Shown: positions 28,201 to 36,139, numbered from the stretch's first letter. The stretch is DNA of 47,587 bases from Streptomyces durocortorensis (GCF_016901035.1 NZ_JAFEUF010000016.1:18358-65944); one strand, 5' to 3'. The notes: generated from the sequence alone by a model not told the origin. Numbers and translations: made by a program.

Positions 28201-29169
28201 CAGATCTTCCACGACTCCCACCCCCGGACCCTGGCCGCCGCCAACAACCTGGCCCTGAACCTGCGCAGCGTCGGCCAGTACGTCCGCGCCCGGGAGATCG
28301 ACCAGGACGTCTACGACCTGCGCTCCCAGGTGCTCGGCCCCAAGCACCCCTACAGCCTGTCCTCCGCCATGAACCTCGCCCGTGACCTGCGGGAGGTCGG
28401 ACGGTACGAGGACTCGGTGGGGCTGCTCAGCACGACGTACAACAGCTTCAAGGAGACGATGGGCCGCAGCTTCCCCACCACGCTGAGCGCCGCGAAGAGC
28501 CTCGCGGTGTCGTTGCGCCGGGCGGGCCGGCTGGAGGACGCCCGCCGCCTCACGGTGGCGACCCGCGCCCGCTACCGGGCGAAGTACACCACCGCCAACC
28601 CCGATTCGCTGGCCTGCGATCTCAACCTGGCCGCGGACCTGTTCGCGGCGGGCGAGAGCGTCGAGGCGAGGGACACGGCGCAGGAGGTCGTCGACCAGTA
28701 CATGAAGGTGCCGGGGGAGAGGCACCCGTACACCCTGGCGGCGCAGAACAACCTCGGCGTCTACCTCACGGGCGCCGGCGAGCCGGATGCGGCGGAGCGG
28801 GTGCTGAAGCTGGTCGTCGCCACCATGCGGGAGACGTTCGGCCGGGAGCACCCCAACACCCTGTTCTGCGTGATGAACCTGGCCAGCGCGACGGCCGACC
28901 GGGGCGAGCTGGACATCGTGCTGGAGACCGAGCAGCGGCTGTCCGGGCAGTTGCGCGAAGCGCTCGGGGCGCACCATCCGGAGACCCTGGCCATGACCTC
29001 GAACATGGCGGTCACGCTGGACGCCATGGGCCGGGAGGACGAGGCGGCGCAGTTGCGGTCGGAGATCATCGCCGAGCTGTCGCGCCAGCTCGGCGACGAC
29101 CATCCGCTGGTGCGGATCGCCCGGACCGAGGAGCGGTTCCGGCGGGAGCTGGAGCCGATGTCGGTGTGA
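25234..29169 (+). CDS. FxsT-type P-loop/TIR-like/NB-ARC/TPR protein
   Basis: Giant 1311-residue NLR-like STAND protein of the Fxs system. Order of domains: a MinD/ParA-like P-loop domain with deviant Walker A KGGTGRT (residues 16-22); a TIR-like region from about 335 (DLHLSYVAENRMWADWL) to 455; an NB-ARC ATPase with GGVGKT at 527-532 and LLVFDNADD as Walker B; a helical/winged region to ~830; then about nine kinesin-light-chain-like TPRs from ~910 to the end, each with LGPEHPHT or similar. Such proteins bind a trigger through the repeats and oligomerise on ATP. Here the trigger could be mature FxsA. Translation is coupled to fxsC by a 4-nt overlap. Confidence 0.9.
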   Translation: MSAGRDGRIVTFYSYKGGTGRTMALANTAWILAANGKRVLAVDWDLEAPGLHRFFHPFLDPATLGATTGVIDLITEYAWAATSPAQRAEDWHRDYARIQPHAVSLTPESLGWEFPQGGTLDFVSAGRQNREYSATVSTFDWDNFYDRFGGGHFFDALRDDMKANYDYVLIDSRTGLSDIADICTVHLPDVLVDCFTLSDQSIDGAASVARQIAERNTGRPISIYPVPMRIDEGEKEKADAGRALARLKFDRLPRDLSGDELTAYWGAVEIPYRPYYAYEETLATFGDEAGLTNSLLSAFERLTAVITGREITSMPPIGEEVRLRIRDAFTRRRPALPADLHLSYVAENRMWADWLESILTRAGFRVVPRDVSAERPPEEAAETAPENAARTVVLLSSAYLKSQRAVELWERTAAEAIGSGRRRLVPLRVGDVRLSSPYIDRNPVDLFRLDEVHATTAVMRALDRPVQVTDGVSPGPRFPGTVPRIWNAPPRNPGFTGRSLVLERMRDQLGGGLAVVLPQPQTLYGLGGVGKTQVALEYVHRFMADYDLVWWISSEQPDDVVASLAELAVRLGAQGGDDMAAASQEAVDLLRRGVPSDRWLLVFDNADDPEQLRRYFPQGGSGHILVTSRNQSWSQHGDALPVDVFLREESIEHLQRRAPGLSDEDAAQVATAVGDLPLAVEQAAAWIAETATPIDAYLEQLAQQAPQVLALNQPVGYPEPVAATWNISIARLKERSPAAVRLLQLCAFFAPEPISANLLYSKEMIDALKPYDSSLQEKLVLGRVIREIGRFALAKVDQVSNSIQVHRLVQAVIKAQLSEEEQREARHVVHRILAGARPDDDEPIDNPETWPRFATIWPHLGPSDARNCTEPETRRLLIDRVRYLWKRGDVRTAGALGDELRDIWREKLGVSDLQYLYLCFHLSNILRTRGRYVEAKELDEITLERQRAVLGPEHPHTYMTTSSLAIDLGLLGDYGRAIEMATEAHEGFGQIFHDSHPRTLAAANNLALNLRSVGQYVRAREIDQDVYDLRSQVLGPKHPYSLSSAMNLARDLREVGRYEDSVGLLSTTYNSFKETMGRSFPTTLSAAKSLAVSLRRAGRLEDARRLTVATRARYRAKYTTANPDSLACDLNLAADLFAAGESVEARDTAQEVVDQYMKVPGERHPYTLAAQNNLGVYLTGAGEPDAAERVLKLVVATMRETFGREHPNTLFCVMNLASATADRGELDIVLETEQRLSGQLREALGAHHPETLAMTSNMAVTLDAMGREDEAAQLRSEIIAELSRQLGDDHPLVRIARTEERFRRELEPMSV

Positions 29170-29176
29170 CCCCTGC

Positions 29177-29209
29177 CGTGCCGGGAGGGCTCACCACCCT
29201 CCCGGCACG
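29177..29209. terminator. Terminator after the fxs operon
   Basis: CGTGCCGGGAGGG (29177-29189) and CCCTCCCGGCACG (29197-29209) form a perfect 13-bp stem with a 7-nt loop, between the convergent fxsT and hydrolase genes. A third partial copy, CCTCCCGGCACG, lies in the hydrolase stop region just downstream, so alternative pairing is possible. Confidence 0.85.
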
Positions 29210-29214
29210 CGGGC

Positions 29215-30126
29215 TCATCCTCCCGGCACGAGGGCCGGCCGGGGCGCGTCCGGCGGCTCCCGCTCGTCGAGCAGCCAGTCGAGGACGCGGGGGAGCATGG
29301 GGAACGCGTCGAAGTGGGCCGCCGCCGGCTCCAGCACGGCGGTGGCACCCGGGATCTGTCCGGCCAGCCAGCGGGAGTGGCCGACCGGGGCGAAGACGTC
29401 CTTCACCCCGTGCCAGAGCAGCACCCTGCCGGTGATCCGGGCCGGATCGAATCCCCAGGGGCGGCAAAACGCGATGGCGTCGTCGATCCAGCCCCAGGCC
29501 GAGTGACGCAGCCCCTCGCTGAAGTTGCGCAGCAGCATGGACCGGATGCCCGCGTCGTTGACGACCAGCCGGTCGGAGTCGGTCAGCTCCCGACGCAGAT
29601 CGTCCAGGAGCCGGACCGGGTCGCGCCGGATCTGCGCCGAGCGGACGATGAAGGACGCCGCCAGGCTCTCCGGGTCGTCGGCCGCCGTGGAGTACGCCTG
29701 CACATTGGACGCGGCCATCCCGTCGAACCAGTCGAGCCCGGCCGCGTCCCGGGGCGCGAGACTGACCAGGGCCGCTGTCCGGGTGATCCGCTCCGGCATC
29801 AGCGCCGCGCAGGCCAGGGCGTGCGGGGCCCCTCCGGAGCGGCCCACCACGGCGAAGCGCTCCAGACCCAGCGCGTCGGCGATGGCACGGACGTCCTCGA
29901 CGACGTCCTTGATCCGGCGGCCCTCGTGCCGGTCGCTGCCGCCGTAGCCCGGGCGGTCGTAGGCGATGAGCTGTGTGTGGCGCTGGTAGAGGACCATGCC
30001 GCGGGGGGCGGGGCCGAGTCTGCTGCCCGGGGTGCCGTGGAGGAGGAAGACCGGTCTTCCCCGCGGGTCGCCCATCCGCTCGACCATCAGATGCCGCCCG
30101 TCCGCCGCGCGCACCCGATCGCGCAC
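29215..30126 (-). CDS. Alpha/beta hydrolase
   Basis: Cytoplasmic alpha/beta-hydrolase fold protein of 303 residues. The oxyanion loop is LLHGTPGSR. The nucleophile Ser is in VGRSGGAPH, the acid is Asp in WHGVKDVFAP and the base is His in AAAHFDAF. The GTG at 30126 has GGGGGAGG 6 nt upstream. It lies next to, but is convergent with, the fxs operon, so co-function is not supported. Substrate unknown; epoxide, ester or lactone hydrolysis are all possible in this family. Confidence 0.85.
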   Translation of the reverse strand: MRDRVRAADGRHLMVERMGDPRGRPVFLLHGTPGSRLGPAPRGMVLYQRHTQLIAYDRPGYGGSDRHEGRRIKDVVEDVRAIADALGLERFAVVGRSGGAPHALACAALMPERITRTAALVSLAPRDAAGLDWFDGMAASNVQAYSTAADDPESLAASFIVRSAQIRRDPVRLLDDLRRELTDSDRLVVNDAGIRSMLLRNFSEGLRHSAWGWIDDAIAFCRPWGFDPARITGRVLLWHGVKDVFAPVGHSRWLAGQIPGATAVLEPAAAHFDAFPMLPRVLDWLLDEREPPDAPRPALVPGG

Positions 30127-30345
30127 CCGTGCCTCCCCCGCTCGGTCACCCGGTCACCCGGCCGGTCCGGACACGGCGTGTCCCGGCGCCGGCCGCCGTT
30201 TCGATGATGACCCATCAGAGGCGTTACGGGGACTGTTCGTCGACGAGGAACTGTGAAGGTACGGGGAGGGCTCCCGGCGGACGATTTCCGTCCGCATCCG
30301 GGCGGGCGGGCACATCATCCGGGCCCGCAGGGGCGAATACCGGAC

Positions 30346-30357
30346 AGGACTAGTCCT
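30346..30357. promoter_or_regulatory. 12-bp palindrome AGGACTAGTCCT upstream of protease gene
   Basis: AGGACTAGTCCT is a perfect palindrome in the 449-bp gap 30127-30575 between the hydrolase (minus) and the second streptogrisin gene (plus). It is a candidate operator. The rest of the gap shows no gene; a TTGTGT / TAGTGG pair near 30480-30512 is a weak promoter candidate. Confidence 0.35.
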
Positions 30358-30575
30358 CACCCAGGGGCGGTCGACGGTTGCACCGGGTGTTTGCGAAGGG
30401 AACCGACATGGCATGACCGCGGGTAAGTGAACGACCCGCGCGCGAAGCGTCGGTGTCGTGTGCACGTCCGGAAGTCGACCTTGTGTGCGTTTCCCGGCCT
30501 CGGAATAGTGGGCGCCCCATCCTCCGTGTACGGGCACCCCACATGCTCCGTGCACGGCCCCACAGGAGGTCGAAG

Positions 30576-31661
30576 TTGAAGCATCGACGCATATCCAGGA
30601 AGCGCACGACGCTGGCCGGCTCGGCCGTCGTCGCTCTGGTCGCAGCGGGATTCACGTTCCAGTCTGCGAACGCCAGTGACGATGTGCCGGAGTTCACGGC
30701 CAAGACCCTCAGCGCGGACGCGGCCGGAAAGCTCGCCGACACCCTGGGCCGTGACCTGGGCGCGGACGCGGCCGGCTCGTACTACGACACCACGGCGAAG
30801 ACCCTCGTCGTGAACGTCGTCGACAAGGCCGCCGCCGAGCAGGTCCGCCAGGCGGGCGGCAAGGCCAGAATGGTGGAGAACTCCCTCACCGAGCTGAAGT
30901 CGGCCCGGCAGACCCTCACTGACAAGGCGACGATCCCGGGCACCTCCTGGGCGGTCGACCCGGTGACCAACAAGGTGAAGGTCACCGCCGACAGCACGGT
31001 CGACGGCGCGGCCTGGAAGAAGCTCTCGGCCGTGGTCGACGGCCTCGGCGGCAAGGCCGAACTCGACAGGACAAAGGGTGAGTTCAAGCCGCTGATCGCG
31101 GGCGGCGACGCGATCTGGGGCTCCGGCTCCCGCTGCTCGCTCGGCTTCAACGTGGTCAAGGACGGCGAACCGTACTTCCTGACCGCCGGGCACTGCACCG
31201 AGTCGGTCACCAGCTGGTCGGACAGCCAGGGCGGCGCGGAGATCGGGGCGAACGAGGGCTCCAGCTTCCCGGAGAACGACTACGGCCTGGTCAAGTACAC
31301 CTCGGACATCGAGCACCCGAGCGAGGTGAACCTCTACGACGGCTCCACCCAGGCGATCACCCAGGCCGGTGACGCGACGGTCGGCCAGGCGGTCACCCGC
31401 AGCGGTTCCACCACCCAGGTGCACGACGGCGAGGTCACCGGACTGGACGCCACGGTCAACTACGGCAACGGCGACATCGTCAACGGCCTCATCGAGACGA
31501 CCGTCTGCGCCGAGCCGGGCGACAGCGGCGGCGCCCTCTTCGCGGGCGACACCGCGCTCGGTCTGACCTCGGGCGGCAGCGGCGACTGCTCCTCGGGCGG
31601 CACGACCTTCTTCCAGCCGGTGCCGGAGGCGCTGGCCGCCTACGGCGCCGAGATCGGCTGA
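30576..31661 (+). CDS. Streptogrisin-family secreted serine protease with long propeptide
   Basis: Secreted S1E protease precursor of 361 residues. Signal peptide ~1-33, propeptide ~34-173 (an alpha-lytic-protease type fold helper, longer than in sprB) and a 188-residue mature enzyme starting [10 protein letters not shown] (Ile174). The triad is His in LTAGHC, Asp in ENDYGLV and Ser in PGDSGGA. It has a TTG start with AGGAGG at 30564-30569. The mature part contains an insertion ([15 protein letters not shown]) not seen in the sprB-like protein. The two proteases flank the SLOG/SLATT/Fxs block in the same orientation. Confidence 0.95.
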   Translation: MKHRRISRKRTTLAGSAVVALVAAGFTFQSANASDDVPEFTAKTLSADAAGKLADTLGRDLGADAAGSYYDTTAKTLVVNVVDKAAAEQVRQAGGKARMVENSLTELKSARQTLTDKATIPGTSWAVDPVTNKVKVTADSTVDGAAWKKLSAVVDGLGGKAELDRTKGEFKPLIAGGDAIWGSGSRCSLGFNVVKDGEPYFLTAGHCTESVTSWSDSQGGAEIGANEGSSFPENDYGLVKYTSDIEHPSEVNLYDGSTQAITQAGDATVGQAVTRSGSTTQVHDGEVTGLDATVNYGNGDIVNGLIETTVCAEPGDSGGALFAGDTALGLTSGGSGDCSSGGTTFFQPVPEALAAYGAEIG

Positions 31662-31692
31662 CGCACCACCGCTCCACCGTACGACGGCGCGA

Positions 31693-31724
31693 GGAAGGGC
31701 CCCCGGTTCGCCGGGCCCCCTTCC
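31693..31724. terminator. Hairpin between protease and phospholipase genes
   Basis: GGAAGGGCCCCCGG and CCGGGCCCCCTTCC flank a TTCG tetraloop, with two mismatches in the 14-bp stem. It lies between convergent genes, so it probably ends transcription from both sides. Confidence 0.75.
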
Positions 31725-31747
31725 GGTGTGCCCTGGGCGCGGCCGGC

Positions 31748-32245
31748 TCAGGCGGCCTGGGGCAGATTCCGGGCACCCGCGTCCGCCGGGGCGACGCCGA
31801 GGGCCCTCACGGCCTGGTAGTAGGTCCAGGCCGTGCTGTTGCACGAGGTCTTCGTGGCGCCCGAGTAGCCGGCGCACACACGCTTGAGGTCCTCGTAGAA
31901 GGCGGAGTCGATACGGGCCTTGTTGGCGGAGAACGTGCCGGCGGCCTTGTAGTTGCGGTAGCCGAAGTCGTGGCGGGCGCAGGAGTTCTTGAAGGGGAAG
32001 CCGAAGGGGTTGTCGGGGGAGCTGCTGCAGTAGTCCGTCGACCAGTCGAAGCCGTACGCGGCCCAGGCGCCCTGGTTGGCCCGGGCCGCGTTCCAGGCGT
32101 TGTAGCTGGAGGCGCTCGTCTGGGTCCAGGAGCTGAGCACCTGGGGCTTGTCGGCGGGGGCGGCCGAGGCGGAGGCGGCGGAGCCCAGGGTGAGGGGGAG
32201 CGACAGGGCGACCGCGGCGAGCGGAACCGTGAAGCGACGACGCAT
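31748..32245 (-). CDS. Secreted bacterial phospholipase A2
   Basis: Secreted phospholipase A2 of the Streptomyces type, 165 residues with signal peptide (~1-28, cleavage after SASA). The mature protein starts APADKPQVL and closely follows the S. violaceoruber enzyme as I remember it: WAAYGFDWSTDYCSSSPDNP, and the catalytic CARHDFGYRNYK with the His-Asp pair. Cys residues pair as two disulfides. It releases fatty acids from sn-2 of phospholipids outside the cell. A C-terminal extension of ~15 residues (VAPADAGARNLPQAA) is extra. The ATG has GGAGG upstream. Confidence 0.95.
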   Translation of the reverse strand: MRRRFTVPLAAVALSLPLTLGSAASASAAPADKPQVLSSWTQTSASSYNAWNAARANQGAWAAYGFDWSTDYCSSSPDNPFGFPFKNSCARHDFGYRNYKAAGTFSANKARIDSAFYEDLKRVCAGYSGATKTSCNSTAWTYYQAVRALGVAPADAGARNLPQAA

Positions 32246-32474
32246 GAACGACCTCCGTGGGGGTGAAGGGAGTTGCTCCTGAGGTGCTCCTCGCCGGGTG
32301 GTGCGAGGGAGTAGGAGCAGCATGTCGTCATGAACGCGTCATGCCTAGATGTCGCGCCGAGTGGACATCGGGAATTGTTCGTCCGGCACCGGGAGTTGGG
32401 GCGTGCGTCGGACGGGGTCGCCGAGGTGTCCTCGGGGCGGCGTTCGCGCGCCGCGTGCGACCGTCGGGCGCAGA

Positions 32475-32864
32475 TCACGTGTGGCTGAGGATCACCGTCA
32501 GGGCCACGAACTCCGCGAGGAGCTGGGTGGCGAAGGCTGCTTGGCGTGTGCGTACGGCCGTCGCGGCCAGGGCGACGACACAGGCGACGACGGCCAGGGC
32601 GAGGCTCCAGCCGAAGAGCCAGCCGGGCAGTGCGTCGCCGCACTGCTGCCCGTAGGTCATGCAGCGCCCCGCTCGCTCGCCGGTGAGGGTCAGGAGCCCC
32701 GCGAGCAGGGCGGCGGGCACGAAGAGACCGGCGCACAGGCCGGACCAGAAGCGCGTCCGGTCCGTGGTGGCGGATCCCTCTGCCGCGGCCGGGGTCTCTT
32801 CGGTCGGCTGCGTCGGCTGCGTCGGCTGCGTCGGCTGGTGCGGCTGCGGTGCTGTGCTGTCCAT
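32475..32864 (-). CDS. Small membrane protein with QPT repeats
   Basis: Unrecognised 129-residue membrane protein. The cytoplasmic or outer N-terminus contains a QPT tandem repeat (QPTQPTQPTQPT), encoded by repeated CGGCTGCGT units on the plus strand. Two hydrophobic helices follow (FWSGLCAGLFVPAALLAGLLTL and LFGWSLALAVVACVVALAATA, given as landmarks), with a short Cys-containing loop between. The chosen ATG at 32864 has only a weak GGA site; an in-frame TTG at 32876 is an alternative. Coding bias is acceptable but not strong. Confidence 0.55.
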   Translation of the reverse strand: MDSTAPQPHQPTQPTQPTQPTEETPAAAEGSATTDRTRFWSGLCAGLFVPAALLAGLLTLTGERAGRCMTYGQQCGDALPGWLFGWSLALAVVACVVALAATAVRTRQAAFATQLLAEFVALTVILSHT

Positions 32865-32935
32865 GTGGTGATCCAACGCGGGTCCGCGGCCCGCCGCATC
32901 GGTTCAGGTACTCGTATCGGGGTGCGCGACATGCT

Positions 32936-32975
32936 CATGCGCACGCCGTCATGCGCACGCCGTCATGCGTGACGG
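32936..32975. repeat. 14-bp tandem repeat CATGCGCACGCCGT
   Basis: Two exact copies (32936-32949, 32950-32963) and a partial third (CATGCGTGACGG). It lies in the 302-bp gap 32865-33166 upstream of the lipase gene. Two GCGTA-N-CTT direct repeats (33048-33056, 33076-33084) nearer the gene may belong to the lipase promoter. No small gene is evident. Confidence 0.45.
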
Positions 32976-33166
32976 GAGCGGCGGCGTCGCGGCCGTCCTC
33001 ACCCCCATTACGCGATCCGGGCTGAGGCCGTGCCAGTTTTTACCGACGCGTAACTTCCCTCGCCTGCTTACTCGTGCGTAGCTTGGCATGAGCACGTACA
33101 GCTTGTGGTCCGGGCCACAGGGCGCACCGCCATCGCACCTCCCTTGAGCCGCAAGGAGATCCCACG

Positions 33167-34057
33167 ATGCTGCCCTGGATCCGTGCTGCGCGCGTTCCCC
33201 GCACGCGCAGTCTGCTCGCCGCCCTGCTTCTCGCCCTCACCGTTCTCGTCGCCCCCACGGCGACCGCGAGCGCGGCCCCGGCCGCCGAGACGGCCACATC
33301 GCGGGGCTGGAACGACTACTCCTGCAAGCCTTCCGCCGCCCATCCCCGCCCGGTCGTCCTGGTCCACGGAACCTTCGGGAACTCGATCGACAACTGGCTG
33401 GTCCTCGCCCCCTACCTGGTCAACCGGGGCTACTGCGTCTTCTCCCTCGACTACGGCCAGCTCCCCGGCGTGCCGTTCTTCCACGGCCTCGGACCCATCG
33501 ACAAGTCCGCCGAACAGCTCGACGTGTTCGTCGACAAGGTGCTGGATGCCACCGGGGCCCCGAAGGCCGACATCGTCGGCCACTCCCAGGGCGGCATGAT
33601 GCCGAACTACTACCTGAAGTTCCTCGGCGGCGCCGACAAGGTCAACGCGCTGGTCGGCCTCGCTCCGGACAACCACGGCACCACGCTGCTCGGCCTCACC
33701 AAGCTGCTGCCGTTCTTCCCCGGCGTCGAGAAGTTCATCAGCGACAAGACCCCCGGACTCGCCGACCAGGTCGCGGGATCACCCTTCATCACCAAGCTCA
33801 CGGCGGGCGGCGACACCGTTCCCGGCGTCCGCTACACCGTCATCGCGACCAAGTACGACCAGGTCGTGACCCCGTACCGCACGCAGTACCTGGACGGTCC
33901 GAACGTACGCAATGTGCTGCTCCAGGACCTTTGCCCCGTCGACCTCTCCGAGCACGTCGCGATCGGGGCCATCGACCGCATCGCCTTCCACGAGGTGGCC
34001 AACGCCCTCGACCCGGCCCGCGCCAAGCCGACCACCTGCGCCTCGGTCATCGGCTGA
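33167..34057 (+). CDS. Secreted triacylglycerol lipase/esterase
   Basis: Secreted alpha/beta-hydrolase lipase, 296 residues, signal peptide ~1-37 (TASAAPA). Oxyanion motif LVHGTFGNS at ~65-73, nucleophile Ser140 in VGHSQGG, acid Asp231 in TKYDQVV and base His263 in SEHVAIG. Conserved cysteines suggest disulfides. AAGGAG stands 8 nt before the ATG. It belongs to the Streptomyces/Moraxella-like class of extracellular lipases and sits among other secreted enzymes here. It is convergent with the LPMO gene. Confidence 0.93.
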   Translation: MLPWIRAARVPRTRSLLAALLLALTVLVAPTATASAAPAAETATSRGWNDYSCKPSAAHPRPVVLVHGTFGNSIDNWLVLAPYLVNRGYCVFSLDYGQLPGVPFFHGLGPIDKSAEQLDVFVDKVLDATGAPKADIVGHSQGGMMPNYYLKFLGGADKVNALVGLAPDNHGTTLLGLTKLLPFFPGVEKFISDKTPGLADQVAGSPFITKLTAGGDTVPGVRYTVIATKYDQVVTPYRTQYLDGPNVRNVLLQDLCPVDLSEHVAIGAIDRIAFHEVANALDPARAKPTTCASVIG

Positions 34058-34070
34058 CCCACCGCGCAAC

Positions 34071-34122
34071 GACGGGGCGGGGCCCGCTGTCCGACGGAGC
34101 GGACGGCGGACCCCGGCCCGTC
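34071..34122. terminator. Bidirectional terminator between lipase and LPMO genes
   Basis: GACGGGGCGGGGCCCGC and GCGGACCCCGGCCCGTC pair with two mismatches, with a nested GTCCG / CGGAC stem inside. The position between convergent stop codons fits a shared terminator. Confidence 0.7.
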
Positions 34123-34190
34123 ATCATGGCCTGCCGCGCCCGACGTCCCGGAGGGACGCGGCAGGGGTACGAAGGGGGGCGCTGCTGCGG

Positions 34191-35231
34191 TCAGCGGCTG
34201 TGGCGGCCCGTCGCGGCGACGGCCCGGCGGCGCTGCGAGGCGAACAGCACCGCCGCACCGGCGGCGAGGACCCCGGCGCCCCCGACGGCCAGGTAGGTGC
34301 TGCTGTTGGAGCCACCCGTCTCGGCGAGCACCTCGTCCTTGCTCGCGGTGTTGACCTCGGGGGCGTTGCCCTCGGCCTTCTCCGCCGGAGCGGCCGGGGC
34401 GGCGGCGGTGACCTTCGCGCCGGTGTCCGCGTCGTCGTCACCGTGGCCGTTGTGCTCGACGGACGACTTCTCGGCCCCCTCGGTGATCGCGTCCTCGGAC
34501 GGCGCGGAGGGGGCCGGGGCCGGAGCCTCGGCACCGGCGTCACCACCGGCCCCCTGCTCACCCTCTTCCTTCTCCACCGCGCCGCCGCCCACCGACCCGC
34601 CGCCGAACGTCACGTCGGAGCAGGCGTAGAACGCCTCGGGGGAGTCGGAACGCTGCCAGATCGTGTAGACGAGCTGCCGCCCGGAGCGCTCGGGGATCGT
34701 CCCGTCGAAGACGTACGAACCGTTCTCCAGCACCGGGTCGGTGACCTCGGCGAAGGGCTTCGGCTCCAGGTCCGACCAGGCCAGCGGCTTCGTGGCGTCA
34801 TAACCCGGCTTCGTCATGTACAGCTCGAACGAGCCCTTGTGCGGGGCCGTCGCCCGGAACCGGAAGGTGTGCTTGCCCGCCGACAGTTCGGTGGCCGGCC
34901 AGTCGGCGCGCGGGAGGTCGAGGCCCTTGAACTTGTCGTTGGCCGCGCTGCAGAGCTTGCCGTCCGGGATCAGATCACGGTGCTTGCCCGCCGCGTTGGC
35001 GATGTTGACCCCGTTCCAGTCGTACAGCGCCTGGGTGCCACCGGCCGCGACCGCCGCCTGGCACGCCGCCGACTTCGGACTCTCCGGACCCTCCGCGAAG
35101 CACGCCGACACCCGGCTCACCGGATCGGTCAGCGAACCGTGCGCGACGGCCGGGGTGGCGGTCAGCCCGGCCAGCGCGAGCGGTGCGAGTCCGAGGGCGA
35201 GGATTCCGGCGGCCTTGCGACGAGCGGTCAT
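34191..35231 (-). CDS. AA10 lytic polysaccharide monooxygenase with sortase anchor
   Basis: Copper LPMO of family AA10, 346 residues, acting outside the cell on chitin or cellulose. The signal peptide ends at Ala30 so that His31 (HGSLTDP) becomes the N-terminal copper ligand. His131 in RATAPHKGSFELY is the second ligand and Phe201 in SPEAFYACSD the likely axial residue. After the catalytic domain (~31-210) comes an acidic/Ala/Pro linker. LAETG at 302-306, a hydrophobic helix and a basic tail follow, the sorting signal used by Streptomyces sortase E. No carbohydrate-binding module is present. Confidence 0.93.
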   Translation of the reverse strand: MTARRKAAGILALGLAPLALAGLTATPAVAHGSLTDPVSRVSACFAEGPESPKSAACQAAVAAGGTQALYDWNGVNIANAAGKHRDLIPDGKLCSAANDKFKGLDLPRADWPATELSAGKHTFRFRATAPHKGSFELYMTKPGYDATKPLAWSDLEPKPFAEVTDPVLENGSYVFDGTIPERSGRQLVYTIWQRSDSPEAFYACSDVTFGGGSVGGGAVEKEEGEQGAGGDAGAEAPAPAPSAPSEDAITEGAEKSSVEHNGHGDDDADTGAKVTAAAPAAPAEKAEGNAPEVNTASKDEVLAETGGSNSSTYLAVGGAGVLAAGAAVLFASQRRRAVAATGRHSR

Positions 35232-35452
35232 GGATGGATCTCCTTCTGAACGGCACTGCTACGGCACAGCTGTTGAGGGGTGGCGATCAGAAGCTAGCCG
35301 CTCGGAAGGCCAAAAAAGCCTGCTGGGAGGGGGTGATGGGGATCCTTATGGTCGCTTTAAGGGGCGGTTAGGGGAGGGCTCAGGAACCCCGGGCCGGGCC
35401 CACTCGGAGACGCCTCGGGCGGGTGCCCCCGTCAGTGGGGCCCCGTGGCTCC

Positions 35453-36139
35453 TCACACCTTCCAGCGGTACCGCCGCTCCGGCCGCCCCGTCCCTCCGTA
35501 CCGCAGGGTCACCTCGGCGCGCCCCGTTCCGGCGAACCACTCCAGGTAGCGGCGCGCGCTGACCCGGGACAGCGTCCCCGCCTCGGCGCACTCCGACGCG
35601 GACAGGCCCCCGGGGTGGTCGCGCAGGGTGCGTTCCACCAGGTCGGCCGTGGGGGCGGCCAGGCCCTTCGGAAGCTCGCGGGAGCCGGGTGGGCGGGTGC
35701 CGAAGATCTGGTCGACGTCCTCCTGGCGGGCCTCTCCCAGCTCGTCGAGGCGGGTCCGCAGCGAGGCGACATGGCGCAGCTGCTCCTGGAGGGCCGAGCG
35801 GTTGAACGGCTTGATCAGGTAGTGGAGGGCTCCCGCTCGCAGCGCCGCCCGGATCACTCCGGCGTCCCTGGCCGCCGTGATGAACAGGGCGTCCGTGCTG
35901 GGGCGTGAGACGTCCTGTTCCTCCGCCGTGCGCAGGGCGCGCAGTACGTCGATCCCGTCCATGTCCGGCAGGTAGATGTCGAGCAGCACCAGATCGGGGC
36001 GCAGTCGCTCGGCCGCCCGCAAGGCGTCGGCGCCGTTGTGCGCCACCCCGACCACCGTAAAACCGTCCATGGCGGACACATAGCGGCCGTGCAGCTTCGC
36101 CACCATGAAGTCGTCGTCCACCACCAGCACCGTTGTCAC
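35453..36139 (-). CDS. CitB/DcuR-family response regulator
   Basis: Cytoplasmic two-component response regulator, 228 residues. The receiver domain has acidic DDD at 8-10, phospho-acceptor Asp54 in LVLLDIYLPD, the Ala/Thr switch region and Lys in IKPF. The C-terminal region carries a helix-turn-helix of the CitB/DcuR type (LSASECAEAGTLSRVSARRYLEWF). It is divergent from the tctCBA genes, which such regulators commonly control in response to citrate or tricarboxylates. The partner sensor kinase, normally adjacent, is missing here: its other neighbour is the LPMO gene. Confidence 0.9.
   Translation of the reverse strand: MTTVLVVDDDFMVAKLHGRYVSAMDGFTVVGVAHNGADALRAAERLRPDLVLLDIYLPDMDGIDVLRALRTAEEQDVSRPSTDALFITAARDAGVIRAALRAGALHYLIKPFNRSALQEQLRHVASLRTRLDELGEARQEDVDQIFGTRPPGSRELPKGLAAPTADLVERTLRDHPGGLSASECAEAGTLSRVSARRYLEWFAGTGRAEVTLRYGGTGRPERRYRWKV

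Noticed and set aside
30154..30555. Small minus-strand frame in the gap before the second protease
   Set aside because: No ribosome site, Pro/Arg/Ser-rich composition, overlaps the presumed promoter.
32475..32876. TTG at 32876 as start of the QPT-repeat membrane protein
   Set aside because: The ATG at 32864 is 4 codons downstream and a better start; neither has a strong ribosome site.
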